From an uncultured Flavobacteriales bacterium (lineage in GTDB: Bacteria > Bacteroidota > Bacteroidia > Flavobacteriales_D > Crocinitomicaceae): 34,806 bases of DNA. The stretch is taken from positions 1 through 34,806 of the forward strand of contig CAJXRM010000027.1 of assembly GCA_913059205.1 (NCBI GenBank), in the 5' to 3' direction. A program made the position numbers and the translations under genes. Shown piece after piece: positions 25,296 to 33,660 of the stretch; the stretch's first letter is position 1, and each line of letters starts with the position of its first letter. Below the pieces are notes generated by a model, which was given only the letters and a program-made list of their open reading frames with translations, ran no database searches and had not been told where the DNA came from.

Positions 25296-25661
25296 ATGAA
25301 ATTACTCTCTAGTCTTCTTTTTATCATTTTTCTGTCAAATGTTTCTTGGTCTCAACAGAAAATGGACAAACGGTTATTAACGAAATATTCAGTTAGTCAA
25401 TTAAGTGCAATCGAATTAAACAATCCAAATGACTTGTTAATTATGACTTATGCTCTTGACAAAGGCATGTATATCGCAAATTATGCAAGTGAAAAAGGCG
25501 ATGTTTTTGTTGAAATTGACGCGCCAAAAAAGAATCAAACGTATATCGATTTAAATTTAGAAATATTGGAAATGAATCAATATTTTAAAATTAAAGGACA
25601 AGACAAGCTTTTGGTGGTAAAATCAAAAGGAGTTTTAATGAATGAATTGAAAATTAATTAA
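25296..25661 (+). CDS. Small exported protein, function unknown
   Basis: A 121-aa protein with a signal peptide (MKLLSSLLFIIFLSNVSWSQ). The mature part is about 100 residues, Lys-rich, with alternating hydrophobic strands and no Cys. It contains SAIELNNPNDLLIMTYALDKGMYIANY, but no family was recognised. It ends one base before the ATG of the 824-aa T9SS type B protein, so the two are almost certainly co-transcribed and translationally coupled. It may be a periplasmic partner of that protein; this is inferred only from position. It is divergent from the transketolase operon. Confidence 0.7.
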   Translation: MKLLSSLLFIIFLSNVSWSQQKMDKRLLTKYSVSQLSAIELNNPNDLLIMTYALDKGMYIANYASEKGDVFVEIDAPKKNQTYIDLNLEILEMNQYFKIKGQDKLLVVKSKGVLMNELKIN

Positions 25662-25662
25662 G

Positions 25663-28137
25663 ATGAAGAACTTTAATAAAATCGCATTTTCTTTTTTAGC
25701 TGTATTTGGATTGATTTCTTCAAGTATTGCGCAAAACGTAGTAATGGGTGATGTTGGTTATACCCAGGCCTCACCAGCAGATTGTAGTACTTTTGGAGTT
25801 GGATCAAATAACTTCTTTGATGATGGTGGTGCAGGAAATTACAGTGCAAATTTTAATGATACAACTGTGTTTTGTCCTGACCTTAATCAAGGTACCAAAA
25901 TGACAATCACTTTTGCAATTAACGCTGGATTTGAATTTGATGTTCATGCATCGGATTCGATTTATGTGTATGATGGACCGACTACAGGTTCGCCTTTACT
26001 TGGTTCACACAACTCTGCAACCAACCCAGGAGGTTTCGCCTATACGGCATCATGGAACAATCCAAGTGGTTGTTTAACAGTTGTATTTATTTCAAATGGA
26101 GCGAATGAAGGTACAGGTTGGATTGGAAATGCACAATGTGGAAATCCAAATCAACCATTTGACCCGCACATTGAAGCATATGTAAATGGTGTTGGTCCAA
26201 ATGCCTTAAATCCAATTGACACCGGCTATGTTGATGTGTGTTTTGGTGATAGTATTTTGTTTATTGCGAAGCCAATCTTTCCTTATTCTATGGAGAATAC
26301 GGGTTATGGGTATTCGCAAAACTTGACCAATGTTGACTACGATTGGTATATTAGTTCAGGTGGAACTTTTCCAAACAATGATTCAATTTGGTTTACACCT
26401 CCTTCGAGAAATGGATTTTTAGTTGATTTGAAAATTACTGACAACTTCCCTCAAATAGAAAGAATGTTATGTAAAGTCAGGGTTTCTCAACAACCACTTT
26501 TTACTGGAACAGGGCCTCAACAGGATACGGTTTGTTTAGGGTCAAATACTTTTTTAGTAGGAGGAACAACTGCAACAGATACCGTGGGTGTTGATATTCC
26601 AGGAGGAAGTTTTGAATTAGGAGGATCGTTTGCCGGTTTAACTTATTTACCGGATGGTTCCGGAGCTGTGTATAACGCTCCTATTACAATCGGTGGTTTT
26701 CCTGCGGGAAGTACAATCTCAAATTCACAAGATTTAAATCAAGTTTGTATTACTATGGAACACTCGTATATGGGTGATTTGGAAATCGCTTTGGAATGTC
26801 CAAATGGTACCCAAGTTCCTTTAATGAATTCATATAATCCCGGTTTTATTCCCGGAGGAAATAGTGGAGGAGGAACTTATCTTGGACACCCTTACGATGA
26901 TATCGGTGGCGGCGGTGCTGGAATTGGATGGGAATATTGTTTCAGTTCAGATTTTAATACTATAGGAGGTTCTATGACTGCAAATTTAGGAAATACTGTG
27001 CCAGTTGCAGCAGTGCCAGCTAATCCACCAGGACAACCAGTGCCGTTGTCTGCTGGAAACTCTATGGATCCAAGTGTTGTTTATGAACCAGAGTCTTCTT
27101 TTGCAGGATTTGCAGGATGTCCAGTAAATGGTCAGTGGACCATTATTGTTCAAGATAATCTTGGAACTGATGATGGTTATATTTTTGAATGGGGATTGTA
27201 TTTTGACCCTTCATTTTTTACAGGCTTAGCAGGATATCAGAATACCATTGCTACGGAAGAATGGTTGGATGACCCAACAATTGTATCTGGTCAGAATGAC
27301 ACATTAATTGTGATTCAACCAAATACGCCAGGTTACCATGACTATACGTTCGTCGTAACTGATGATTTCGGTTGTGTTTATGATACAACGGTGTCACTTT
27401 ATGTTTTGCCTCAGCCAATAATTTTTACAGATACAATTGGTTGTTTTCATAACTATTTTGTGAACGGAACCGTGTCGTATAACGGAGGAGTTTGGTCAGC
27501 TGCGGATACATCAATCCATTTTAGTCCTTCTGCTAACGTGGAGAATCCGTTGATTTATACATCGACCCCCGGCACATACACAGTAACCTTTACTGATAAT
27601 GCGTGTAATACGGCAATAAGTTCGGAGATTTATTACCCGGATTACCCATGGACTCACTTGCCCGATACAACTATTTGTGAAGGCTCAATACTTCATTATG
27701 ACGCACCGAATGAAAATGTTGACGTGACACAGTACACATGGAGTAATGGTGCTTTTGGACCGAGTCAGGACTTTGCAGAAGCAGGTTATTATGAGGTCAC
27801 ATTGACTAATGTTTGTCACACTGCTACCGAAGGATTTACTTTGGGAATTAAGAATTGTTTTGTGGATGCTCCGAATGTAATTTCGTTGGCGTCAGGTTCG
27901 CCAAATTCTATTTGGTATCCGAACTCAGACGGTATCAAAGAATATGAACTTTCGATTACTAATAGATGGGGTAATATCGTGTTCGAATGCGATGATCATA
28001 TTGATTTGTGCGGTTGGAATGGAAAAGATAAAAGTGGTTTATATGTTGAAGAAGGAACTTATTTTTATTTGATTAACGCCAAAACGGATGGTGATCAGGA
28101 AATTCAAAAACATGGATTTATCCAAGTTGTAAAATAA
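25663..28137 (+). CDS. T9SS type B surface protein with CUB-like and P-type domains
   Basis: An 824-aa exported protein. Signal peptide: residues 1-23 (..GLISSSIAQ). A CUB-like domain spans about 28-165, with paired Cys and SIYVYDGPTTGSPLLG. A PKD-like segment spans about 170-280. A proprotein-convertase P-type domain spans about 300-535 (VCITMEHSYMGDLEIALECPNG; NGQWTIIVQDNLGTDDGYIFEWGLYFD). Ig/PKD-like modules follow, ending near residue 740. A CHU_C/type B sorting domain forms the C-terminus (NRWGNIVFECDD; GWNGKDKSG; GTYFYLINAK; GFIQVVK). The usual PNxFTPNxDGxN opening is degraded to PNVISLASGSPNSIWYPNSDGI. No protease catalytic triad was seen, so an adhesive role is more likely than an enzyme. 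A terminator follows 18 bp after the stop. Confidence 0.88.
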   Translation: MKNFNKIAFSFLAVFGLISSSIAQNVVMGDVGYTQASPADCSTFGVGSNNFFDDGGAGNYSANFNDTTVFCPDLNQGTKMTITFAINAGFEFDVHASDSIYVYDGPTTGSPLLGSHNSATNPGGFAYTASWNNPSGCLTVVFISNGANEGTGWIGNAQCGNPNQPFDPHIEAYVNGVGPNALNPIDTGYVDVCFGDSILFIAKPIFPYSMENTGYGYSQNLTNVDYDWYISSGGTFPNNDSIWFTPPSRNGFLVDLKITDNFPQIERMLCKVRVSQQPLFTGTGPQQDTVCLGSNTFLVGGTTATDTVGVDIPGGSFELGGSFAGLTYLPDGSGAVYNAPITIGGFPAGSTISNSQDLNQVCITMEHSYMGDLEIALECPNGTQVPLMNSYNPGFIPGGNSGGGTYLGHPYDDIGGGGAGIGWEYCFSSDFNTIGGSMTANLGNTVPVAAVPANPPGQPVPLSAGNSMDPSVVYEPESSFAGFAGCPVNGQWTIIVQDNLGTDDGYIFEWGLYFDPSFFTGLAGYQNTIATEEWLDDPTIVSGQNDTLIVIQPNTPGYHDYTFVVTDDFGCVYDTTVSLYVLPQPIIFTDTIGCFHNYFVNGTVSYNGGVWSAADTSIHFSPSANVENPLIYTSTPGTYTVTFTDNACNTAISSEIYYPDYPWTHLPDTTICEGSILHYDAPNENVDVTQYTWSNGAFGPSQDFAEAGYYEVTLTNVCHTATEGFTLGIKNCFVDAPNVISLASGSPNSIWYPNSDGIKEYELSITNRWGNIVFECDDHIDLCGWNGKDKSGLYVEEGTYFYLINAKTDGDQEIQKHGFIQVVK

Positions 28138-28155
28138 AACGACATAATAGTTGTT

Positions 28156-28186
28156 AAAAGGGCGCTCATATTGAGTGCCCTTTTTT
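28156..28186 (+). terminator. Intrinsic terminator after the CUB/P-domain gene
   Basis: GGGCGCTCA (28160-28168) pairs with TGAGTGCCC (28172-28180) with one G-T pair and a 3-nt loop, flanked by AAAA and TTTTTT. The T-run overlaps the -33 element of the GAPDH promoter. Confidence 0.88.
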
Positions 28187-28214
28187 GATTGTATACGTTA
28201 AGTGATTACATTTA
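28184..28214 (+). promoter_or_regulatory. Candidate GAPDH promoter
   Basis: TTTG (28184-28187) and TACATTTA (28207-28214, seven of eight to TAnnTTTG) are separated by 19 bp, the expected spacing. The box ends 23 bp before the GAPDH ATG at 28238, and an upstream in-frame GTG (28202) would lie inside the promoter. Confidence 0.45.
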
Positions 28215-28237
28215 CGTTATATAAAAAATGTAGTGAT

Positions 28238-29227
28238 ATGAAAGTTGTAGGAGTGAATGGTTTCGGAAGGATAGGAAGATATTTCACACGCTTGACATTA
28301 GACAATCCAAATGTAGATGTTGCCGTGGTAAATGATCTAGCAGATGTAAAGACTTTGGCGCATTTATTAAAATACGACAGCATCCATAGAGGCTTAAAAC
28401 ATGAATTTACGATTGTGAATAATTCAATTGAGTTTAAAAATGGAAAGAAAATTGTTTTTTTAGCCGAAAGAAATCCAGAAAATATACCATGGTCTCAATA
28501 TGGAGTTGAAATAGTATTGGAATCGACAGGTATTTTTAGAACAAGGGAGCTCGCTTCAAAGCACTTCGTTGGTGGAGCAAAGAAAGTTGTTTTATCCGCG
28601 CCTGCTTCAGACAGTGATATCAGAACCGTGGTTGTAGGGATTAATGATCATTTAATTGAATCTCAAGACAATATCATTTCGAATGCATCCTGTACAACGA
28701 ATTCTGCAGCTCCAATGGTTCAAGTGATGAAGGATTTATGTAAAATAGAAAGTGCGTTCATTACAACGGTACATAGTTATACCTCAGACCAGAAACTGCA
28801 TGATGCACCACATTCGGATTTAAGACGCGCTAGGGCAGCAGCAGAATCAATTGTGCCCACTTCAACTGGAGCGGCAAAAGCCTTGGCGAAAATTTTCCCA
28901 GAGCTGGAAGGCCATATCGGAGGTTGTGGAGTTCGTGTTCCTGTTCCAGATGGTTCAATGACTGATTTGACGTTCGTGGTGAAAAATCCACCGACTGAAG
29001 CTCAGATTAATGAAGCGATGAAAAAAGCCTCGGAAACCTACTTGAAAGGAATAATGTCGTTCACTTCAGATCCAATTGTTTCAGTGGACATTATTGGGGA
29101 TTCAAACAGTTGTATTTTCGATGCTGAATTAACAAGTGTTATAGGAAATATGGTAAAGGTCGTTGGTTGGTATGACAACGAGGCTGGATACTCAAATAGA
29201 TTGGTCGACTTGATCCAAAAAATCTAA
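28238..29227 (+). CDS. gap: Glyceraldehyde-3-phosphate dehydrogenase, type I
   Basis: A 329-aa glycolytic/gluconeogenic enzyme converting glyceraldehyde-3-phosphate to 1,3-bisphosphoglycerate. It starts MKVVGVNGFGRIGR, the family N-terminal Rossmann motif, so the ATG at 28238 is chosen over an in-frame GTG 36 bp upstream that lies in the promoter. Asp-33 (VVNDLAD) at the end of strand 2 favours NAD over NADP. The active site is SNASCTTNSAAP with catalytic Cys-152, and TVHSYTSDQ holds the catalytic His. RRARAAAESIVPTSTGAAKA and WYDNEAGYSNRLVDL are also standard. It ends 9 bp before the converging SPOR-protein gene with no terminator between. Confidence 0.96.
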   Translation: MKVVGVNGFGRIGRYFTRLTLDNPNVDVAVVNDLADVKTLAHLLKYDSIHRGLKHEFTIVNNSIEFKNGKKIVFLAERNPENIPWSQYGVEIVLESTGIFRTRELASKHFVGGAKKVVLSAPASDSDIRTVVVGINDHLIESQDNIISNASCTTNSAAPMVQVMKDLCKIESAFITTVHSYTSDQKLHDAPHSDLRRARAAAESIVPTSTGAAKALAKIFPELEGHIGGCGVRVPVPDGSMTDLTFVVKNPPTEAQINEAMKKASETYLKGIMSFTSDPIVSVDIIGDSNSCIFDAELTSVIGNMVKVVGWYDNEAGYSNRLVDLIQKI

Positions 29228-29236
29228 TTCAACCAA

Positions 29237-30349
29237 TTATTTCCATTCGTACACCCATCCATTTGGTGCAACCGTTTGTAATTCGTTTAGTCCTTTTTGT
29301 GCTTCTTCTCGAGTACTGAAGGATTTTATACTTACCAATGTCATTCCTCGCCCGGGCCCAACTTTTACGTTGTAACCTTCTGACTTTAATTTTTCACCAA
29401 GTCGGTTTGCGTTTGCTTCTGATCCGAAAGCTCCAGCTATAATATGAAACGGTAAATCGCCATTATTTGAGAAGTTACTTGTAGGTTTTTCATTTACTTC
29501 AGGCTCAATTGGTTCGGGGATAATTTCTTCTTCAACTTCAGGTTCTTCGGTGGATTTATCCTCTTCGCTTGAATTGTCAGAAGTTTCATTTTCATTAACT
29601 ACTGGTTCTTTTTTAACTTCTTTTTTATCCGCAAGAAATGGAACATGTTGTTTTAGCCTGTCGTAGTTCATTCCGAAATATGTTCCACCTGCTAGGATCA
29701 ATACAATTAAGGTCATGAGCATCCAAAAGCCCACACCTTTTTTCTTTTTCGCGGGTTTAGATTCTTTGTTTTTTCGAAGCTTATCGAGCTTTTCTGCTGT
29801 AGCCGCACGTTCTTCTTTTTCTAAAATATTTAATTCTTTTTTTGGCTCATCCTCTTTTAACTGAAGGACAACTGGCTCAGCTTTTTCTTCAATTATAGGA
29901 GGTGTAACTTCTTTAATTTCTTTTTCTTCAACTGTTTCTATCACAGGAGTTGGTTCAACAACCGCAGGTTCTTCAGTCACCGGCTCGGTTATTACCTCTT
30001 TTTCCTCAATGGTTGCATCTTGCGATATTGCTTTATCACCTTCCCAATTTTTAAAATCAATATCATCCCCATCTTTGACAAATGAACCAAATTGAAACAT
30101 ATCATAACTTTCTCCCTTATCCACTGTCAATTGAATCTCACGAACATATTTCGCAATAAGGTTTTTCGCTTCAAGCTCCTCAAAGCCTTCATTTTCTACA
30201 ATATATTGCGTCAATTTACCGTCATCATGTTTTAGGTAGGACATGAACATAATTTCACCAGTATCGTGGTTGGTAATTGTAAGTGCACCAAGTCCAGGTA
30301 TGATAATCGTATTAACGTTTTTAAGAATTTCGAGTAGGTATTTGTCCAT
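29237..30349 (-). CDS. HU-like/SPOR domain membrane protein
   Basis: A 370-aa protein, probably a cell-division or cell-wall factor. Residues 1-100 match the N-terminal CCDC81-like prokaryotic HU-fold segment found in Bacteroidota SPOR proteins (IIIPGLGALTI; FQFGSFVKDGDDIDFKNW). A long Glu/Pro/Val-rich disordered linker follows (about 105-190). A Lys-rich stretch precedes one transmembrane helix at about 204-225 (GFWMLMTLIVLILAGGTYFG). A second acidic linker leads to the C-terminal SPOR domain (about 297-370, FHIIAGAFGSEANANRLGEKLK), which in known proteins binds denuded peptidoglycan at the septum. The N-terminus is cytosolic and the SPOR domain periplasmic. It is 36 bp downstream of the MBL-hydrolase gene. 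Confidence 0.85.
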   Translation of the reverse strand: MDKYLLEILKNVNTIIIPGLGALTITNHDTGEIMFMSYLKHDDGKLTQYIVENEGFEELEAKNLIAKYVREIQLTVDKGESYDMFQFGSFVKDGDDIDFKNWEGDKAISQDATIEEKEVITEPVTEEPAVVEPTPVIETVEEKEIKEVTPPIIEEKAEPVVLQLKEDEPKKELNILEKEERAATAEKLDKLRKNKESKPAKKKKGVGFWMLMTLIVLILAGGTYFGMNYDRLKQHVPFLADKKEVKKEPVVNENETSDNSSEEDKSTEEPEVEEEIIPEPIEPEVNEKPTSNFSNNGDLPFHIIAGAFGSEANANRLGEKLKSEGYNVKVGPGRGMTLVSIKSFSTREEAQKGLNELQTVAPNGWVYEWK

Positions 30350-30385
30350 GTTATTTAGCTTAGGAATCTTGAATATAGTAAAAAA

Positions 30386-31240
30386 TCAAAATAAATCTGA
30401 GAAATTAAAGGTCTCTTTTAACCGAACGCCTCTTTCTGTTTGTTGCAAAGTACAACATTCGTTGTAGAAGTCGTGTTCTAAAAATAATATTGCGTCGTTG
30501 TTAACTGCATTAGAAAGGAATCGTTCTTTTTCGTCTAATGTAATTAAAGGTCGGGTGTCGTAACCCATCACATACGGTAGTGGAAGATGCCCGACGCTTG
30601 GAAGTAAATCCGCCATGAAAATCAGTGTTTTTTCTTTATAATGGATATGTGGAATCATCATACTTTCTGTGTGACCGTCGACAAAAAGAACATCAAAATT
30701 ATTGAATACATTTTTTGTATAATCACCTTGTCGTTCAATGAACTTTAATTGTCCACTTTCTTCTATTGGAAGTATATTTTCCTTTAAAAAAGATGCTTTT
30801 TCACGCGCATTTGGTTCGGTTGCCCATTTCCAATGTTTTTCGGTACTCCAATAAGTCGCGTTTTTGAAAACTGGCTCAAACCCTTTTCCATCTTTAGTTC
30901 TTTTAATGGCGCCGCCACAATGGTCGAAATGCAAATGAGTTAAAAACACATCTGTAACGTCGTCCACACTAAAACCTAGTTTCTTTAAATTGGGTTCAAA
31001 GATATTTTTGTCGGACAAATAGAAGTGAGAGAAGAATTTTTCATCCTGTTTATCTCCAATTCCAGTGTCAATTAAAATTAAACGGTCTTCATCTTCGATT
31101 AGCATGCATCTCATGGACCAATCACACATGTTATTCGAGTCGGCTGGATTTGTTCGTGACCATAAAGATTTAGGAACAACTCCAAACATTGCTCCTCCGT
31201 CTAACTTAAAATTTCCTGTATTAATGGGATGTATTTTCAT
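30386..31240 (-). CDS. MBL-fold metallo-hydrolase (lactonase-like)
   Basis: A 284-aa probable zinc hydrolase. The metal motif is THLHFDHCGG (His-102, His-104, Asp-106, His-107). Later ligands are in FVDGHTESM (His), IFMADLLPS (Asp) and FLEHDF (His), so the two-metal site is complete. The N-terminal LDGGAMFGVVPKSLW is shared, as far as I recall, with YtnP-type lactonase-like members of the superfamily; the substrate is unknown. The frame is open to 31279, but the ATG at 31238-31240 (MKIHPINTG) is preferred because it gives the family-like N-terminus and follows the ribD stop by one base. It probably belongs to a ribD-MBL-SPOR operon. Confidence 0.88.
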   Translation of the reverse strand: MKIHPINTGNFKLDGGAMFGVVPKSLWSRTNPADSNNMCDWSMRCMLIEDEDRLILIDTGIGDKQDEKFFSHFYLSDKNIFEPNLKKLGFSVDDVTDVFLTHLHFDHCGGAIKRTKDGKGFEPVFKNATYWSTEKHWKWATEPNAREKASFLKENILPIEESGQLKFIERQGDYTKNVFNNFDVLFVDGHTESMMIPHIHYKEKTLIFMADLLPSVGHLPLPYVMGYDTRPLITLDEKERFLSNAVNNDAILFLEHDFYNECCTLQQTERGVRLKETFNFSDLF

Positions 31241-31241
31241 T

Positions 31242-32273
31242 TTAATTGTTTTTTGAATACATAGAAACGGTATCTCCAAAGTACTCGAATGAATGCTTAA
31301 TTTTAGTTTTTATTTCTGGGGCATCTGTACCTTTTTCAAATGTCGAAGCGCCAGTTATTATGGCTGCCTCATCCCAAAGTTCAGCATCAATAAAGGATTG
31401 AAGCGTTTGAGCGCCTCCTTCAATTAAAACCGAAATAATGTTTAATTTATAAAGCGCATTTAAAATGGATGTCGGACGCATATCTTCTAGTTGAATGAAT
31501 TCGATCCCGTTTTTATTTTCCGATTTTTTTAGGTTTAAAACCAGCGTACGGGAATCAGAATTAAAAATAGAATAATTTGAAATCAATGTTAGATTAGAAT
31601 CCAAAATAATTCGAATCGGGTTCGTTCCGGTGACTGCCCTCACAGTTAAGCTGGGATTGTCATTTTCAACCGTTTTTCTACCAATTAAAATTGCCTGATA
31701 TTTATTTCGCCATGAATGAACCAATGTTTGACTTTCAGGAGATGAAATCCAAGTTATCGCACCGTTTGAATCTCCATTGTCTAATTTTCCATTTATTGTT
31801 TGAGCCCATTTTAGAAAAACATAGGGTCTTTTTTTCTCGTGAAACGTAAAAAAATGTTCGTTAAGTTCTCGACATTCATTTTCCAGACATCCAACCTGAA
31901 CATCAATTCCATTTTTTTCAAGATGCGCTATGCCTTTTCCTTTTACTTTAGAAAACGTATCAATACACCCAATAACAACTCTTTTAAATCGATGCTTGAC
32001 TATTAGGTCGGCACATGGAGGTGTTTTTCCGAAATGAGCACAAGGCTCAAGAGTAACATAAATTGTGGATTCTGATAATAGTGATTTGTCTGAAACACAC
32101 TGGATAGCATTTACTTCTGCATGAGATTTACCGAATTCTTGATGGTAACCTTCTCCAATAATTATGTCATTATGAACAATAACAGCTCCGACAAGAGGGT
32201 TTGGTGCAACTTTTCCTTGACCTAACAAAGCCAAATCAATTCCGCGTTGCATAAAACTGTCTTTTAAAAGCAT
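31242..32273 (-). CDS. ribD: Bifunctional riboflavin deaminase/reductase RibD
   Basis: A 343-aa cytosolic enzyme for the second and third steps of riboflavin synthesis. The N-terminal cytidine-deaminase-type domain (about 1-145) has the zinc site: His-51 and Glu-53 in SHAEVNAI, and Cys-78 and Cys-87 in EPCAHFGKTPPCADL. The C-terminal reductase domain (about 147-343) shows RPYVFLKWAQTINGK, AILIGRKTVENDNPSLTVR, NPIRIILD and VLIEGGAQTLQSF, as expected. The length is normal. The other riboflavin genes are not in the window. Its stop codon lies one base upstream of the preferred MBL-hydrolase start, which suggests coupling. Confidence 0.96.
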   Translation of the reverse strand: MLLKDSFMQRGIDLALLGQGKVAPNPLVGAVIVHNDIIIGEGYHQEFGKSHAEVNAIQCVSDKSLLSESTIYVTLEPCAHFGKTPPCADLIVKHRFKRVVIGCIDTFSKVKGKGIAHLEKNGIDVQVGCLENECRELNEHFFTFHEKKRPYVFLKWAQTINGKLDNGDSNGAITWISSPESQTLVHSWRNKYQAILIGRKTVENDNPSLTVRAVTGTNPIRIILDSNLTLISNYSIFNSDSRTLVLNLKKSENKNGIEFIQLEDMRPTSILNALYKLNIISVLIEGGAQTLQSFIDAELWDEAAIITGASTFEKGTDAPEIKTKIKHSFEYFGDTVSMYSKNN

Positions 32274-32353
32274 AAAACGAAGATAGCAAGAAAGACTTAG
32301 TTTGAAATGTATGAGTGATATTAAAGTATTGAATAGTTGTTATATTCGTGAAT

Positions 32354-33601
32354 ATGAAAACATTTACTTCAAAGCAGAAACTTAAATTTTTGTTTAGTTT
32401 ACCAGTTGTTGTTGCGGCATTGGGCTACTTCGTGGATATTTATGATTTAATCATTTTTGGAATTGTTAGAGTTGAAAGCTTACAAGATTTGGGACTTGAT
32501 CCAGACACAGTCGGATCAATGGTATTGAATTGGCAAATGTTTGGTTTGTTGTTGGGAGGTATTTTTTGGGGAGTTTTCGGTGATAAAAAAGGAAGACTTT
32601 CAGTATTATTTGGTTCTATCTTAGTTTATTCTCTCGCGAATATCGCCTGTGGATTTTTACCTCAAATGCAGTTCATGGATTCAGGAGCCTTGTACTGTAT
32701 CTTACGATTTATTGCCGGAATAGGTTTAGCGGGTGAGCTTGGAGCCGGAATTACGCTGGTTTCAGAATCGTTGCCAAAAGAGTTACGAGCAATTGGAACT
32801 TCAATTGTAGCAGGTTTTGGTTTGTTAGGGGCAGTGGTTGCAAAGTTGACCGTTGGCATATCAGGTGATTGGACGACGACTTATTTTATAGGAGGAGGTT
32901 TAGGTTTGGCGTTATTGCTACTTCGAGTTGGAGTTGTAGAGTCGGGTATTTACAAGGATATTGTTGCTAAAGTTGAAGTGAAAAAGGGAAATTTCATTTC
33001 GTTTTTCACCAATAAAGATCGATTTATTCGCTACATGAAATGTATCGCAATTGGACTTCCTACCTGGTTTTGTATTGGAATATTTGCTTTTTTTGGAAAT
33101 CAATTCGCAGAGCCATTAGGAATAAAAGGAGATTTGGATCCTGGATTGTGTATCATGTGGGCCTATGTTGGAATATCGGCGGGTGATTTTGCGAGCGGAT
33201 TTATCAGTCACTTATTGCATTCTAGAAAAATGGCAATTTTTTGGATGCTTGTTTTTACTATGGTAGGTGTTATTCTTTTGGTGTCGGGATTTGCAACTTC
33301 AGCCAATGGGTATTATTTCTTTATGGGTTGGTTGGGATTAGGAACAGGATACTGGGCAATGTTCGTTACCCTGGGAGCTGAACAATTTGGAACAAATATT
33401 CGTTCTACGGCAGCAACCACCATTCCAAATATGGTCAGAGGCAGTTTGCCCTTGATGGTATTACTTTTTGATTGCCTTAAGCCAGAAAGTGGAGTTATAA
33501 ATGCAGCAATAGTTGTAGGAGTAATTGCTTTTAGTTTGGCCATTTATTCAGCTTTAACGATTTCTGAAACGCACAATACCGATATGGATTTTGTGGAGTA
33601 G
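32354..33601 (+). CDS. MFS transporter
   Basis: A 415-aa inner-membrane protein with about twelve hydrophobic segments, of the major facilitator superfamily. The first helix contains GYFVDIYDLIIFGI. The loop after helix 2 has GDKKGR, a match to the MFS A-motif GxxxDRxGR-type segment. AGIGLAGELGAGITLVSESLPKELR (about 118-142) matches the helix 4-5 region of proton-linked symporters. The second half has a long hydrophilic loop (KVEVKKGNF) between helices 6 and 7. The ATG at 32354 is used; a GTG two codons upstream adds only MN. The substrate is not predictable. It is divergent from ribD and ends in a strong terminator. Confidence 0.88.
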   Translation: MKTFTSKQKLKFLFSLPVVVAALGYFVDIYDLIIFGIVRVESLQDLGLDPDTVGSMVLNWQMFGLLLGGIFWGVFGDKKGRLSVLFGSILVYSLANIACGFLPQMQFMDSGALYCILRFIAGIGLAGELGAGITLVSESLPKELRAIGTSIVAGFGLLGAVVAKLTVGISGDWTTTYFIGGGLGLALLLLRVGVVESGIYKDIVAKVEVKKGNFISFFTNKDRFIRYMKCIAIGLPTWFCIGIFAFFGNQFAEPLGIKGDLDPGLCIMWAYVGISAGDFASGFISHLLHSRKMAIFWMLVFTMVGVILLVSGFATSANGYYFFMGWLGLGTGYWAMFVTLGAEQFGTNIRSTAATTIPNMVRGSLPLMVLLFDCLKPESGVINAAIVVGVIAFSLAIYSALTISETHNTDMDFVE

Positions 33602-33622
33602 GCTCGCCTATAGAAGAATTAA

Positions 33623-33656
33623 AAAAAAGCCATTCAAGTTAAAGAATGGCTTTTTT
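33623..33656. terminator. Bidirectional intrinsic terminator
   Basis: GCCATTC (33629-33635) pairs with GAATGGC (33644-33650) around an 8-nt loop, with A-run and T-run flanks that pair further. It lies between the converging MFS gene (stop 33601) and the S74-domain gene (stop 33661), so it can serve both. Confidence 0.88.
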
Positions 33657-33660
33657 CCTT

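Noticed and set aside
28202..28237. In-frame GTG start giving a 341-aa GAPDH
   Set aside because: The extra 12 residues do not fit the family N-terminus (MKVVGVNGFGRIGR starts at 28238), and the segment contains the -7 promoter box.
31241..31279. Longer start for the MBL hydrolase overlapping ribD
   Set aside because: The ATG at 31240 gives the family-like MKIHPINTG start and sits one base after the ribD stop; the extension is not family-like.
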